The notes beneath the pieces were generated by a model. The model made no database searches and had not been told where the DNA came from. It saw only the letters and a program-made list of their open reading frames with translations. The position numbers and the translations under genes were made by a program. 64,000 nt of DNA from the NCBI GenBank assembly GCA_964558975.1, contig CAZLFQ010000002.1, positions 303,442 through 367,441 on the forward strand, given 5' to 3'. Position 1 is the stretch's first letter. Every line of letters begins with the position of its first letter. The stretch comes from CAZLFQ01 sp964558975. GTDB taxonomy: Bacteria > Pseudomonadota > Alphaproteobacteria > Rickettsiales > Midichloriaceae. This document shows, in pieces, positions 1-8,317 of this stretch.

Positions 1-2
1 CT

Positions 3-731
3 CAACATAGCTTAGATGATGCTAGAGATTCTGCCGATAGATTAGGTTGTAAACTTGAGACAATAGAAATTAAAAATTTGTATGAATCTTTTGGAGTCGC
101 ACTTGAAGAGAATTTTAAAAATACAAAACCAGATTTGACAGAAGAAAATCTACAAGCGCGAATTCGCGGAGTGTTGCTCATGGCTATCTCTAACAAAAAA
201 GGTGAGCTGCTCTTAGCTACTGGAAATAAGTCTGAATACGCATGTGGTTACTCAACTTTATATGGCGACATGTGCGGTGCATTTGCTCCCCTCAAAGATG
301 TTTATAAAACCCAAGTTTATAAACTTGCTGAATGGAGAAATAAAAATATACCTTCGATCTCTGGATTGAAGAAGTTAGAAGTGATTCCACAAAGTTCTAT
401 AACAAAACCACCAAGCGCTGAGCTAAAACCTAACCAAACTGATCAAGACACTTTGCCACCTTATGATATTTTAGATAAAATACTTTATCACCTTATTGAA
501 GAGGACTTAGGCGTTAGAGAAATTGTCAAAAATGGCTTTGAGAAGAAGTTGGTAAATAGAGTATACAAAATGCTTATTGCTTCTGAGTATAAAAGAAATC
601 AAGCACCTTTAGGGACAAAAGTTTCGATTAGAGACCTTGCAAAGGATCGCAGGTATCCTGTGGTTAATGGATTCTTCGAATCCAAGAAAGTAATTGATGT
701 CATTGTGAGTAACGATATTGGGGTTGAATAA
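3..731 (+). CDS. nadE: NAD+ synthase, C-terminal part (5' end outside window)
   Basis: This is the C-terminal part of NAD+ synthase, which amidates nicotinic acid adenine dinucleotide to NAD+ in the cytoplasm. The frame is open from the first bases, so the gene starts before the window and the ATP-binding SGGxDS loop is not visible. Diagnostic stretches are ATGNKSEYACGYSTLYGD and GAFAPLKDVYKTQVY, with the usual C-terminal KRNQAP and DRRYPV segments. The tail matches the synthetase domain of the large glutamine-dependent enzyme, but whether an N-terminal glutaminase domain exists cannot be seen here. It ends 166 bases before the next gene. Confidence 0.93.
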   Translation, partial: QHSLDDARDSADRLGCKLETIEIKNLYESFGVALEENFKNTKPDLTEENLQARIRGVLLMAISNKKGELLLATGNKSEYACGYSTLYGDMCGAFAPLKDVYKTQVYKLAEWRNKNIPSISGLKKLEVIPQSSITKPPSAELKPNQTDQDTLPPYDILDKILYHLIEEDLGVREIVKNGFEKKLVNRVYKMLIASEYKRNQAPLGTKVSIRDLAKDRRYPVVNGFFESKKVIDVIVSNDIGVE

Positions 732-896
732 TTGCCCATTTCTTGCTATAACATAGGTATTATCAAGTTTTGAAAAACAATGGTAGCGATATACTTACAT
801 ATAAAAAAGTTTTCTCGAAAGGGCTTCTAGCTCTCACATTTTTACACCCCAATTTCAGATTCATCGCACTTAACTAACACAAATTAATATATTTAT

Positions 897-2174
897 ATGC
901 AACAGAAAATCGGCTTATGGCCATTAACATCTCTAGTCACTGGAAGCCTTGTTGGCTCTGGTGTGTTTTTATTACCTGCAACCTTAGCACCGTTCGGAAC
1001 GGTGAGCTTGTTTGGTTGGATCCTAACTTCAATTGGTGCAATTCTTTTAGCATTTGTCTTTGCTGAACTTGCCTCTCGTTACAATGCAAAAAACGGTGGC
1101 CCGTATGTATACGCGCGCGAAGCATTCGGAAAGGACGTTGGCTACTTTATATGTTGGGGTTACTGGACCCTATCTTGGATAGGCAATTCTGCACTCGTAG
1201 TTGGAGCAGTAAGCTACCTTGGAGTTATTTACGGGCAATTCGACAAAAGTACAGCGTTGATACTTGAGCTTTCAATTTTATTTGCTGTTATGTCATTTAA
1301 CCTAATGAGTATTAAAACCACTGGTATGGGTGAACTTATTATTACTGTAGTCAAAGTTGTACCACTTTTGATATTGCCAATTCTAGGAATTGCCTTCTTA
1401 GATTTTGATAATTTTTATCCAATTAATCCTTCAGACAAACCATTTGCTGAAGCACTAAATTCCGTAGCCTTTTTAACGCTCTGGGCGTACATCGGTTTAG
1501 AGACAGGAACGGTTCCATCTGGGCAAGTTGTAAATGCTAAAAAGAATGTTCCACTTGCGATCATTTTTGGAACACTGATAGCCGCCGCAGTTTATGTAAT
1601 GGGTACAGCAGTTGTGATGGGTGTTGTTCCTCATGATCAGTTAATAGTTTCAAAAGCGCCATATGCTGATGCCGCATCAATAATATTTGGTGGCTCTTGG
1701 GGCATTCCAGTTGCGATCACTGCAATCATTTCATGCGTTGGTACTTTGAATGCTTGGACTTTGGTTGTGGGTAGAATCCCGCAAGGTGCAGCTCAAGATG
1801 GATTATTTCCAAAAATATTTGGTAAAGTAAATAAAGCGGGAACGCCACAGTTTGGAATTGTAGTTTCATCACTACTTTCTGTGCCATTTATTATTATGTC
1901 ATTAGAAGAGAATCTAACTGCACAGTTTAACACTATAATTGATATCGCTGTGTCATCTATTCTAATAGTCTATGTAGTATGTGTGCTTGCGTATTTCAAA
2001 TTGCTCATCAAAGCAAATGCTCTTACAGGGGTGAAATTTATAATAGGAGCGCTAGCACTTATTTTCTCACTGTGGACTCTCTGGGCAGCAAGCTTAAAGA
2101 TGGTATGTTTATCTATAGTTCTTTATGTGCTAGGTGTGCCGATGTATATGCTGATGCGTTTGCGTGGAAAGTGA
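897..2174 (+). CDS. AdiC-like APC-family amino acid antiporter
   Basis: This 425-residue inner-membrane transporter of the APC superfamily has about 12 hydrophobic segments. It resembles the arginine/agmatine antiporter AdiC in order and wording: GSGVFLLPATLA in TM1, TLWAYIGLET near residue 200, AWTLVVGR near residue 290, then DGLFPKIFGKVNKAGTP. The two tryptophans in TLW and AWT correspond to AdiC residues known to line the substrate path. Exchange of a basic amino acid is therefore plausible, but the substrate is inferred. It stands alone on its strand and converges on the next gene, where a hairpin at 2196-2222 could end its transcript. Confidence 0.85.
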   Translation: MQQKIGLWPLTSLVTGSLVGSGVFLLPATLAPFGTVSLFGWILTSIGAILLAFVFAELASRYNAKNGGPYVYAREAFGKDVGYFICWGYWTLSWIGNSALVVGAVSYLGVIYGQFDKSTALILELSILFAVMSFNLMSIKTTGMGELIITVVKVVPLLILPILGIAFLDFDNFYPINPSDKPFAEALNSVAFLTLWAYIGLETGTVPSGQVVNAKKNVPLAIIFGTLIAAAVYVMGTAVVMGVVPHDQLIVSKAPYADAASIIFGGSWGIPVAITAIISCVGTLNAWTLVVGRIPQGAAQDGLFPKIFGKVNKAGTPQFGIVVSSLLSVPFIIMSLEENLTAQFNTIIDIAVSSILIVYVVCVLAYFKLLIKANALTGVKFIIGALALIFSLWTLWAASLKMVCLSIVLYVLGVPMYMLMRLRGK

Positions 2175-2176
2175 TA

Positions 2177-2872
2177 TCAATCATCTAAAAACTTCAAAAC
2201 CGAATCAATAATTTCGGTTTTTAGTTCCTTAGAGCCTTTGTCGTACATATCATTATGTTTTGCATCTTTTAGAGTAATTATTGTTGCTCCAGATTTTGGT
2301 AATACTCCTTCATCGGCCTTGGTATCTCCTGCTCTGATACTTAATATAGGAGTATTATTTTTTGTCGGAAAAGGCATTCTAAGTGAATCGAGAGAAATTA
2401 CTTTTTCGACTAACTCTGGATGCTCGGTAGTGAACAACATGGAGATATCACCACCATTTGAGTGCCCAATCAAAATCAATTTTTTCCAATCTAAATTTGG
2501 ATAGCGCGTTTTAAGCTCTGAAATGGTGAACAAAATATTTTTAACCCCGCGCTCCCAAACAGGCTTTCTTTTCTCATATAAATTTCCTGTTCTAGGTAGA
2601 GGAGGATCGGTTTGTAAATCATGTTGGATACTTATAACCAAATAACCTTTCTCAACAAGAGAGTTTGCAAGAAAACTATATTCGGTATTCTTAACTCCAT
2701 AGCCATGGTTAATAATTACTATTTTACTCGGGGATTTATCATTATAAATCTCTATAAGGATATTTCGGCCTCTAGTTTTGTCGAAGAGGATTTCTCCTGC
2801 CTCAGCAATGCTTGAATTAAGAAACATAAATATTAGAAGTGTTCTGTGAAAAAATTTATGAAACACTAACAC
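2177..2872 (-). CDS. Exported alpha/beta hydrolase
   Basis: This 231-residue alpha/beta hydrolase begins with a hydrophobic leader (residues about 8-25, ending near SIAEAGE) that looks like a signal peptide, so it probably acts in the periplasm. GHSNGGD near residue 138 is the nucleophile elbow, NHGYGVKN is the oxyanion-side loop, and KHNDM near residue 210 supplies the catalytic histidine. The family includes small esterases and dienelactone-hydrolase relatives, and the substrate is unknown. It overlaps the end of csaA by 7 bases, so the two are probably cotranscribed. Confidence 0.75.
   Translation of the reverse strand: MLVFHKFFHRTLLIFMFLNSSIAEAGEILFDKTRGRNILIEIYNDKSPSKIVIINHGYGVKNTEYSFLANSLVEKGYLVISIQHDLQTDPPLPRTGNLYEKRKPVWERGVKNILFTISELKTRYPNLDWKKLILIGHSNGGDISMLFTTEHPELVEKVISLDSLRMPFPTKNNTPILSIRAGDTKADEGVLPKSGATIITLKDAKHNDMYDKGSKELKTEIIDSVLKFLDD
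2196..2222 (+). terminator. Probable intrinsic terminator for the AdiC-like gene
   Basis: A nine-base inverted repeat (AAAACCGAA and TTCGGTTTT) with an eight-base loop is followed by a short T run on the plus strand. It lies about 20 bases past the permease stop, inside the 3' end of the convergent hydrolase gene. It is modest in GC but well placed. Confidence 0.5.
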
Positions 2873-3201
2873 AGCTTCATCCCATTTGGAACTTTTGGGT
2901 CAGTGGTGACTAAGCAGATTGCGCCGTTTTCGTCGGTGAAACCGACAAGTAAGAATTGGGACATAAAACCTGCTATATTGCGTTCCCCCAAATTTACACA
3001 TCCAACCACTGCTTTGCCGATAAGTGAATCTAAGGTATAGTGATGAGTTATTTGTGCGGAAGATTGTAGCACGCCAATCTCAGATCCAAAATCCACCCAT
3101 ACTTTATAAGCAGGTTTTTTAGCACGAGGAAATTCTTCAACTTTAATAATCGTTCCAGAGCGTAAGTCCACTTTAGCGAAATCGTCGTAGGTGATTATCA
3201 T
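2866..3201 (-). CDS. csaA: CsaA-like tRNA-binding (OB-fold) chaperone
   Basis: This 111-residue single-domain protein has the EMAP/tRNA-binding OB fold. It opens with DDFAKVDLRSGTI and carries KPAYKVWVDFG, SSAQITHHY and GERNIAGFMSQFLLVGF, the usual CsaA order and length. CsaA is described as an export-related chaperone with tRNA-binding ability. It is upstream of and overlaps the exported hydrolase. Its ATG lies two bases from a TTG on the other strand, giving a short divergent gap with the CPBP gene. Confidence 0.9.
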   Translation of the reverse strand: MIITYDDFAKVDLRSGTIIKVEEFPRAKKPAYKVWVDFGSEIGVLQSSAQITHHYTLDSLIGKAVVGCVNLGERNIAGFMSQFLLVGFTDENGAICLVTTDPKVPNGMKLC

Positions 3202-3263
3202 ATTTGTCCCTTGAAATTTTGAAAGAAATATACCATAAAGCCTTTAAAATACATTTAGATTTT

Positions 3264-4097
3264 ATGAGCAGTACATTTTATTTATTGGCAGGGGTTATTG
3301 CGTCATCACTTTTGATTAAAAGCAGGGATATCATTTTACTGCTAATTGGTCTTCTATCATTTTTTGCTTGGTATGATGCAGTTGTTAACTTATGGGGGGT
3401 ATTATTTTTAGCGTTGTTTTTTTCAATAACATATCTGCACTATAACTATAAAAAAGTAAGATGGGTCAGTTTAGCGTTTATGCTTGGCTTAACTCTCGCC
3501 ATGATGCTACATAAACTGCCAGGGTTTAATAACCATTTAGCTTTAGATCAAGTTCAAATCTCTGCCTTGTCAAAACCATATACCATGTATTTTAATTTTG
3601 ATAAGTGTATAGCTGCACTAATCCTTTTTGCTTTAAGTGGTTTGGTAAAATCTGAGAAAGTTCCTAACAAAACAGCTTTGTTACAAACACTAAACATTCT
3701 TTTGTGTTGTATTGTTGTAATAATTCTACCATCCCTTCTAATTGGATATGTGAAATTTGATATCAAAATTCCATCTATCTTAGGAATTTGGATTTTCAAT
3801 AACTTTCTATTCGTATGCTTCGCCGAAGAAGTTTTATTCAGAGGAATTATTCAAAAGAAATTGCAACAGGATTTAAAGTTAAATCCATACTTAGCAATAA
3901 CTATTACTTCAGTTTTATTTGGACTGGCGCACTTTAAAGGTGGAATTACATATGTAATTTTAGCAACAATTTGCGGAATGTTTTATGGTTATGCATATTT
4001 CAAAACAAACCGAATACTATGCTCTATGCTTGTTCATTTTGGGCTGAATTTAGTGCATTTTATTTTCTTTACTTACCCAATGCTAGTTAAGAGTTAG
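3264..4097 (+). CDS. CPBP-family intramembrane protease (first copy)
   Basis: This multi-spanning protein ends in a CPBP (CAAX protease/bacteriocin-processing) domain. The motif AEEVLFRG near residue 188 carries the paired glutamates. FGLAHFKGG and LVHFGLNLVHF supply the later histidines, so all expected glutamyl-protease residues are present. I chose ATG 3264. A TTG at 3204 would add 20 residues but starts two bases from the divergent csaA start with no leader. The 3' end overlaps the convergent methyltransferase gene by 15 bases. The target is unknown. A related copy lies at 12707-13564. Confidence 0.78.
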   Translation: MSSTFYLLAGVIASSLLIKSRDIILLLIGLLSFFAWYDAVVNLWGVLFLALFFSITYLHYNYKKVRWVSLAFMLGLTLAMMLHKLPGFNNHLALDQVQISALSKPYTMYFNFDKCIAALILFALSGLVKSEKVPNKTALLQTLNILLCCIVVIILPSLLIGYVKFDIKIPSILGIWIFNNFLFVCFAEEVLFRGIIQKKLQQDLKLNPYLAITITSVLFGLAHFKGGITYVILATICGMFYGYAYFKTNRILCSMLVHFGLNLVHFIFFTYPMLVKS

Positions 4098-5021
4098 TTT
4101 TTTATTAACGATTTCAAATGCAATATCTTTTTTCCGAGAGTTGTTTGGCATGTCTAATTCTGTAGGATGTTTCTGGTTTTCTAAGACGTGATAATTATCA
4201 ATTAATGATTTATTTATAAATGATAATTCTAGAATGTTTGGCAGCTCACCATTAGAGCTTTTAGATGTAAAATAATATGGGCTACAGTTGTTGCCATGAA
4301 TATGTACGAGAATAAAATCTTGAGTCATATTGCTTAGAAGATTAATTGCCTTTTTAAGCGTATCATGGTTCATAATATGGATTTCCATTGCTATTCCAGT
4401 TATCTTTTTTGAATGCTTTAAAATATCTTCAAAAGCAATATATTCAGCACCTTCTATATCCATTTTTATAAAGATCTTTTTATTTTCTAAGTTAAGATTT
4501 TTAACCTGTGAGTTGAAGCTACTTATTTTATTTGATGAGTCTTGAGTAGAATATAAGAAACTCTCTGAGCCAATACACTCATCAATAAAGGTGAATAGAT
4601 TGCTGTTACTTTTGATACTCTTAACTCCGCAGTCAAATCCAAAAGATGGTTTTTTGTAAGCGTTGGCGAATTCTTCTTCGAAAGATATATCATCAGCAAT
4701 GCCATATCCTAAGAGAACGTCAGCTGCTTTTAAAGCTAACTCAGGAACTACGTAGCCACCATCATTTTCTCGGCCTAGTCTGATCAATTCTAAGGGCTGG
4801 TTATTACTATATACTTTATATGTAGAAAGTAGCTCAACCAAATATTCTTTTTCAATACTGTTTTCAATTTGGTCGTGTTTTTGAGGTTTCATCTGAATAA
4901 GATGAAAAGTAGAAAAAACAAAAACGATAGGTATTGCAATGAATGCGAACTTAATAAATCTAAGCATAAACAATTTTTGATTAATAAGAGATAGTCTTGC
5001 ATAGGAAAAATAGGATAGCAA
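4083..5021 (-). CDS. Membrane-anchored FkbM-like methyltransferase
   Basis: This 312-residue protein has a hydrophobic anchor at about residues 20-42 and a downstream methyltransferase fold. ENDGGYVVPE, DVLLGYGIADDISFE and the core motif KMDIEGAEYIAF place it with FkbM/Methyltransf_21 enzymes, which usually O-methylate sugars or cell-surface glycans. With the N-terminal anchor, the catalytic domain may sit on the periplasmic side, but no donor would be expected there, so topology is unresolved. An internal methionine just before the anchor (MLRFIKFAF) is an alternative start. Confidence 0.7.
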   Translation of the reverse strand: MLSYFSYARLSLINQKLFMLRFIKFAFIAIPIVFVFSTFHLIQMKPQKHDQIENSIEKEYLVELLSTYKVYSNNQPLELIRLGRENDGGYVVPELALKAADVLLGYGIADDISFEEEFANAYKKPSFGFDCGVKSIKSNSNLFTFIDECIGSESFLYSTQDSSNKISSFNSQVKNLNLENKKIFIKMDIEGAEYIAFEDILKHSKKITGIAMEIHIMNHDTLKKAINLLSNMTQDFILVHIHGNNCSPYYFTSKSSNGELPNILELSFINKSLIDNYHVLENQKHPTELDMPNNSRKKDIAFEIVNKKLTLN

Positions 5022-5046
5022 ACCGAATTCAATTTCTCATTTTTAA

Positions 5047-5754
5047 TTAAATAATATAATAGTCCCACTTTTCGACTACTTGAAAACCAAGCTTTTTATA
5101 TAGAAATTCTCCTGATTCAGATGCGTGCAATGCAAACATCTTACCACCTAAATTTTTACCATTTAGCATGCAAGCATTCATAATTTTCTGCCCAATCCCA
5201 TTCCTACGATATTGCTCCAAAACTCCAATTGTGGCGATGTATACAAGGTCACTGTCATCAACATGAATTTGCCCTACACCTATAATTTTCCCATCTTTAT
5301 CTCGATAATAAAGCAGCTGCGAACATAATAAGTTATAAGTGGATTTATAAAATTTATAAGTTTCATTTGTATCAAAGCCAAATATTTCTGATGCTACTGC
5401 GCACCATTCAGGTAATTCTGCAAGGTCAGTTAAAACAGAAACATTTTTGTCTATCTCAGTTGGTTTGAATAAGATTGTTGAGAGGTGCATTTCAGTGACT
5501 TCAATTTGGACTTGAGCATTTGATACTAATAGGTTTGATTTTCCTTTTGGTTGCATGATTCCGAAACTGCGGTCACTAAAATAAGTGGTGATGATTTCAG
5601 ACTTATCTAGGTCGCCATCAACTATAGCTAGATTCAGATTGGGGATCATTGCGGGCGACTTCAGTAAAACAGTATTAGCTGCTTGGCTAATTTCCCAGCC
5701 ATCTTTGTCACCAACTTTCTTCCACATTTGAATGAGATTATTTGTGATATTCAT
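5047..5754 (-). CDS. GNAT-family N-acetyltransferase
   Basis: This is a 235-residue cytoplasmic acetyltransferase. The C-terminal GNAT core has the acetyl-CoA loop in GVLEQYRRNGIGQKIM, followed by FALHASESGEFLYKKLGF. The N-terminal about 110 residues are outside the core and may bind substrate. The acceptor is unknown. It is the last gene of a minus-strand run (RimJ-like GNAT, GyrI-like, methyltransferase, this gene) with small gaps, which suggests an accessory modification or detoxification cluster. Confidence 0.82.
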   Translation of the reverse strand: MNITNNLIQMWKKVGDKDGWEISQAANTVLLKSPAMIPNLNLAIVDGDLDKSEIITTYFSDRSFGIMQPKGKSNLLVSNAQVQIEVTEMHLSTILFKPTEIDKNVSVLTDLAELPEWCAVASEIFGFDTNETYKFYKSTYNLLCSQLLYYRDKDGKIIGVGQIHVDDSDLVYIATIGVLEQYRRNGIGQKIMNACMLNGKNLGGKMFALHASESGEFLYKKLGFQVVEKWDYYII

Positions 5755-5765
5755 TTATTAACCCA

Positions 5766-6365
5766 CTATGATTTTAAATATTGCGCCAGCCAGACAGTTG
5801 CGCCCCCGCAGCTTTCATCTTCAACTGTATGTTTAATTAGAGAGAAGCCATGATGGCTTAGTAACTGTTTGTACTCATCGGGAGCAAGTGAGGCATGATA
5901 TAGATTCTCGCCCCCATTATCACCCCATACTTCCCCAGCTTCAGTGTCAGATGTAAATATTAGAATACCATTGGTGTTTAAGTGATTTTTAAATGTTTCA
6001 AACATGTTTCTTTGATCTTCTTGGGGTAGGTGGAAAAAACTGTGCCATGCTATAATACAATCAAATTTTTCTTCTAAATCAAGATTTCGCATATCAGAGA
6101 CAATAAATTTTCCATTGGAAAGTCGAGATTTGGCAAGCTCTATTAATTCTTTGCTGCCATCAATACCCGTTACACTGAAACCTTTCTCTATAAAGTATAT
6201 GGTAATTGGCTCTCCCATCCCGCATCCTAAATCCAGTATAGCTGCCTTAGGTTTTAGATAAGAAATAGCTAAATCTAAATATGGCTTTTCAAAAAGTTCT
6301 CGTGATCTGTGTTCATCAAACCATTTAGCAATTTTATTGTATGCTTCATGAACATTGTCTTTCAT
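5766..6365 (-). CDS. Class I SAM-dependent methyltransferase
   Basis: This 199-residue single-domain methyltransferase has motif I AILDLGCGMGEP, an acidic residue in VTGIDGSKELI, and post-I FIVSDMRNLDL. This is the standard type 11/25 arrangement for small-molecule methylation. Its start overlaps the stop of the GyrI-like gene by four bases, so translation is probably coupled. The substrate is not identifiable. Confidence 0.85.
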   Translation of the reverse strand: MKDNVHEAYNKIAKWFDEHRSRELFEKPYLDLAISYLKPKAAILDLGCGMGEPITIYFIEKGFSVTGIDGSKELIELAKSRLSNGKFIVSDMRNLDLEEKFDCIIAWHSFFHLPQEDQRNMFETFKNHLNTNGILIFTSDTEAGEVWGDNGGENLYHASLAPDEYKQLLSHHGFSLIKHTVEDESCGGATVWLAQYLKS

Positions 6366-6859
6366 ATTTTAATGCCAATATAAATATCTAGAACGACGTT
6401 AGAATGGTCAATGCTTCTTTCATCATATACTTCAAAATCTGCAATATACGCACGCTCTCCCTGTAAGTTTGCAGGTTTCATTTTCCAAATATCTTTCCAC
6501 ATGTTTATGCACACATCTGGCATTGGACCAGCATTGTTTGTAAATTTTGCATAAGATTGATTAGGTATTGTTAAATTCTCAAAACCATGCGCTGTCCCCT
6601 CAAAATTTGCAACTTCCTCACCAATAAAATAAGTGTAATCACCTGTGAAATCGCTTTCGTAATTAGTGTATACACAATATGTAGTTCCAGGTTTTTTACG
6701 ATTAGGTATTTGAGAATATAATCCATTATGGAAATAATTCTGTACGGTGCTGGCAATTTTATTGTTAGAAGGATCAGTTGAAAAAGCATTAGAATTATTA
6801 GTTCTGCAAGTAATTCCGATTAGTTTTATCTCTGGTAATTGGATGATTGTTTTGTGCAT
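6362..6859 (-). CDS. GyrI-like / effector-binding domain protein
   Basis: This is a stand-alone effector-binding domain of the GyrI-like (SOUL/AraC effector-binding, Cass2) type. Recognisable stretches are IIQLPEIKLIGITCRT at the start, YFIGEEV and the later NQSYAKFTN. It has no DNA-binding domain. Such solo domains bind cationic drugs or inhibit gyrase in characterised cases, and its role here is inferred only. The likely start is the second methionine (MHKTII). It is coupled to the methyltransferase downstream. Confidence 0.7.
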   Translation of the reverse strand: MHKTIIQLPEIKLIGITCRTNNSNAFSTDPSNNKIASTVQNYFHNGLYSQIPNRKKPGTTYCVYTNYESDFTGDYTYFIGEEVANFEGTAHGFENLTIPNQSYAKFTNNAGPMPDVCINMWKDIWKMKPANLQGERAYIADFEVYDERSIDHSNVVLDIYIGIKI

Positions 6860-6924
6860 GATACAGATCAAAAAATTTATCGAAAACTAGCATTGAAAAC
6901 ATCTTAAGACAAGGTAATAGAATT

Positions 6925-7458
6925 TTATGCTTTTATTCTATAAAGAACATGTTTAGATAATCTGTGGTCGGCGGGTAAGTTTGGATGAGCAAAATCTCCT
7001 TCTAGATCATGTTTCATTCCTATTCTTTCCATAACTTTGATAGAGCGGATGTTGGCTGGAACAGTAAACGAAACTATTTCGTTCAACCCACATTTGTTAA
7101 AGCCGAAATTAAGTGAGGCAATTGCCCCTTCAGTTGCATATCCATTCCCCCAAAATGGAGATCCTAAGCGCCAACCAACTTCTACAGCAGGTGTAAAGTG
7201 TGCTGGCCAATCAGTGTAATTAAGCCCAATAAAACCAATAAATTCTTTAGTTATTTTAAGCTCAGCAGCCCACAAACAAAATCCTCTCTCAGACTGCTTT
7301 AGATTAGTTTTATCAGCAAAGGTACTCGACTCCTCAACGGTTATCGAGCCAGGCAAGTGTTCAATAACTTTGGGATCTTGGTTTATGCGATAATAATCAA
7401 TCTTGTCCGCATCTTTCCAAGTGCGGAGAATCAGTCTCTCAGTTTCTAGAATTTTCAT
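6925..7458 (-). CDS. RimJ/RimL-type GNAT acetyltransferase
   Basis: This 177-residue acetyltransferase of the RimJ/RimL group starts with ILETERLILRTW and carries GWRLGSPFWGNGYATEGA and NIRSIKVMERIGM, the acetyl-CoA-binding and C-terminal signatures. Members acetylate ribosomal protein N-termini or small molecules, and the substrate is unknown here. Its start is one base from the hflC stop, so it may be read from the hflKC transcript. Confidence 0.85.
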   Translation of the reverse strand: MKILETERLILRTWKDADKIDYYRINQDPKVIEHLPGSITVEESSTFADKTNLKQSERGFCLWAAELKITKEFIGFIGLNYTDWPAHFTPAVEVGWRLGSPFWGNGYATEGAIASLNFGFNKCGLNEIVSFTVPANIRSIKVMERIGMKHDLEGDFAHPNLPADHRLSKHVLYRIKA

Positions 7459-7459
7459 A

Positions 7460-8317
7460 TTATCGTGAAGATTTAAAATACTTCATGAATTCATTATCAG
7501 GGGATAATATCATCTTTGCAGATTCCTTACCAATAGATTTGCGATAGGCATGCATTGATCTATAAAAATCAAAGAATTCAGGATCACGACCGAATGAACT
7601 AGCAAAAGACTTAATAGCTTCTGCATCACCCTCACCGCGCATGATCTCGGATTTTTTTCTAGCTTCAGCGATAGTTACAATTTTATCTTTTTCAGCAGTA
7701 GCAATGATCTTTTGAGCTTGTTCAGCTCCCTCAGCACGGATTTCTTTTGCTTCCTTTTCACGATCAGACCTCATACGTTCATATACTGCTTCTCTGCTTC
7801 TGTCTGGTAAGTCAGCACGCATGATTCTTACATCAACTATTTCCACGCCGAAATCTTTAGCTTGTGAGTTAACAATTTCAGTAATTTTTAACATCATATT
7901 TCTTCTTTCAGGTGATAAAATAGTCCTGAATTCAACTTCACCTAAAACCTGACGAAGACTAGAGTCTAGAATTGGAGATAAGCGAGATTTGAAACCTTTT
8001 TCGTCCTTAGCTCTTTTATAAAACTGTAAAGCGTTTATAATTTTGTATTTAGTAAAAGCATCTACTCTCATGGTTTTTTGATCTGATGCAATCACCTCAG
8101 TTGTATCGGCGGTTAGGTTTTGAATACGGTGATCGAAAAATAAAACATCTTGGATGAATGGAACTTTTAGCTTTAGGCCAGCTTGCTTCTCCTCGCTCAC
8201 AAAGTCACCAAATTGTAAAATTATAGCAGTTTGTCTTTGGTCTAGAATATAAAACGAATTCACCAACGTCAGTAATCCCAAAACTGCAGCAATTATAATA
8301 TAGGTATTTCTATTCAT
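7460..8317 (-). CDS. hflC: Protease modulator HflC
   Basis: This 285-residue SPFH/prohibitin-family protein has an N-terminal anchor (residues about 5-25). It carries DQRQTAIILQFG, the SPFH core and the coiled-coil segment rich in Ala and Glu near residues 180-240. With HflK it forms a periplasm-facing cage around the membrane protease FtsH and tunes its activity. It overlaps the hflK stop by 8 bases, the usual K-C order. Confidence 0.95.
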   Translation of the reverse strand: MNRNTYIIIAAVLGLLTLVNSFYILDQRQTAIILQFGDFVSEEKQAGLKLKVPFIQDVLFFDHRIQNLTADTTEVIASDQKTMRVDAFTKYKIINALQFYKRAKDEKGFKSRLSPILDSSLRQVLGEVEFRTILSPERRNMMLKITEIVNSQAKDFGVEIVDVRIMRADLPDRSREAVYERMRSDREKEAKEIRAEGAEQAQKIIATAEKDKIVTIAEARKKSEIMRGEGDAEAIKSFASSFGRDPEFFDFYRSMHAYRKSIGKESAKMILSPDNEFMKYFKSSR

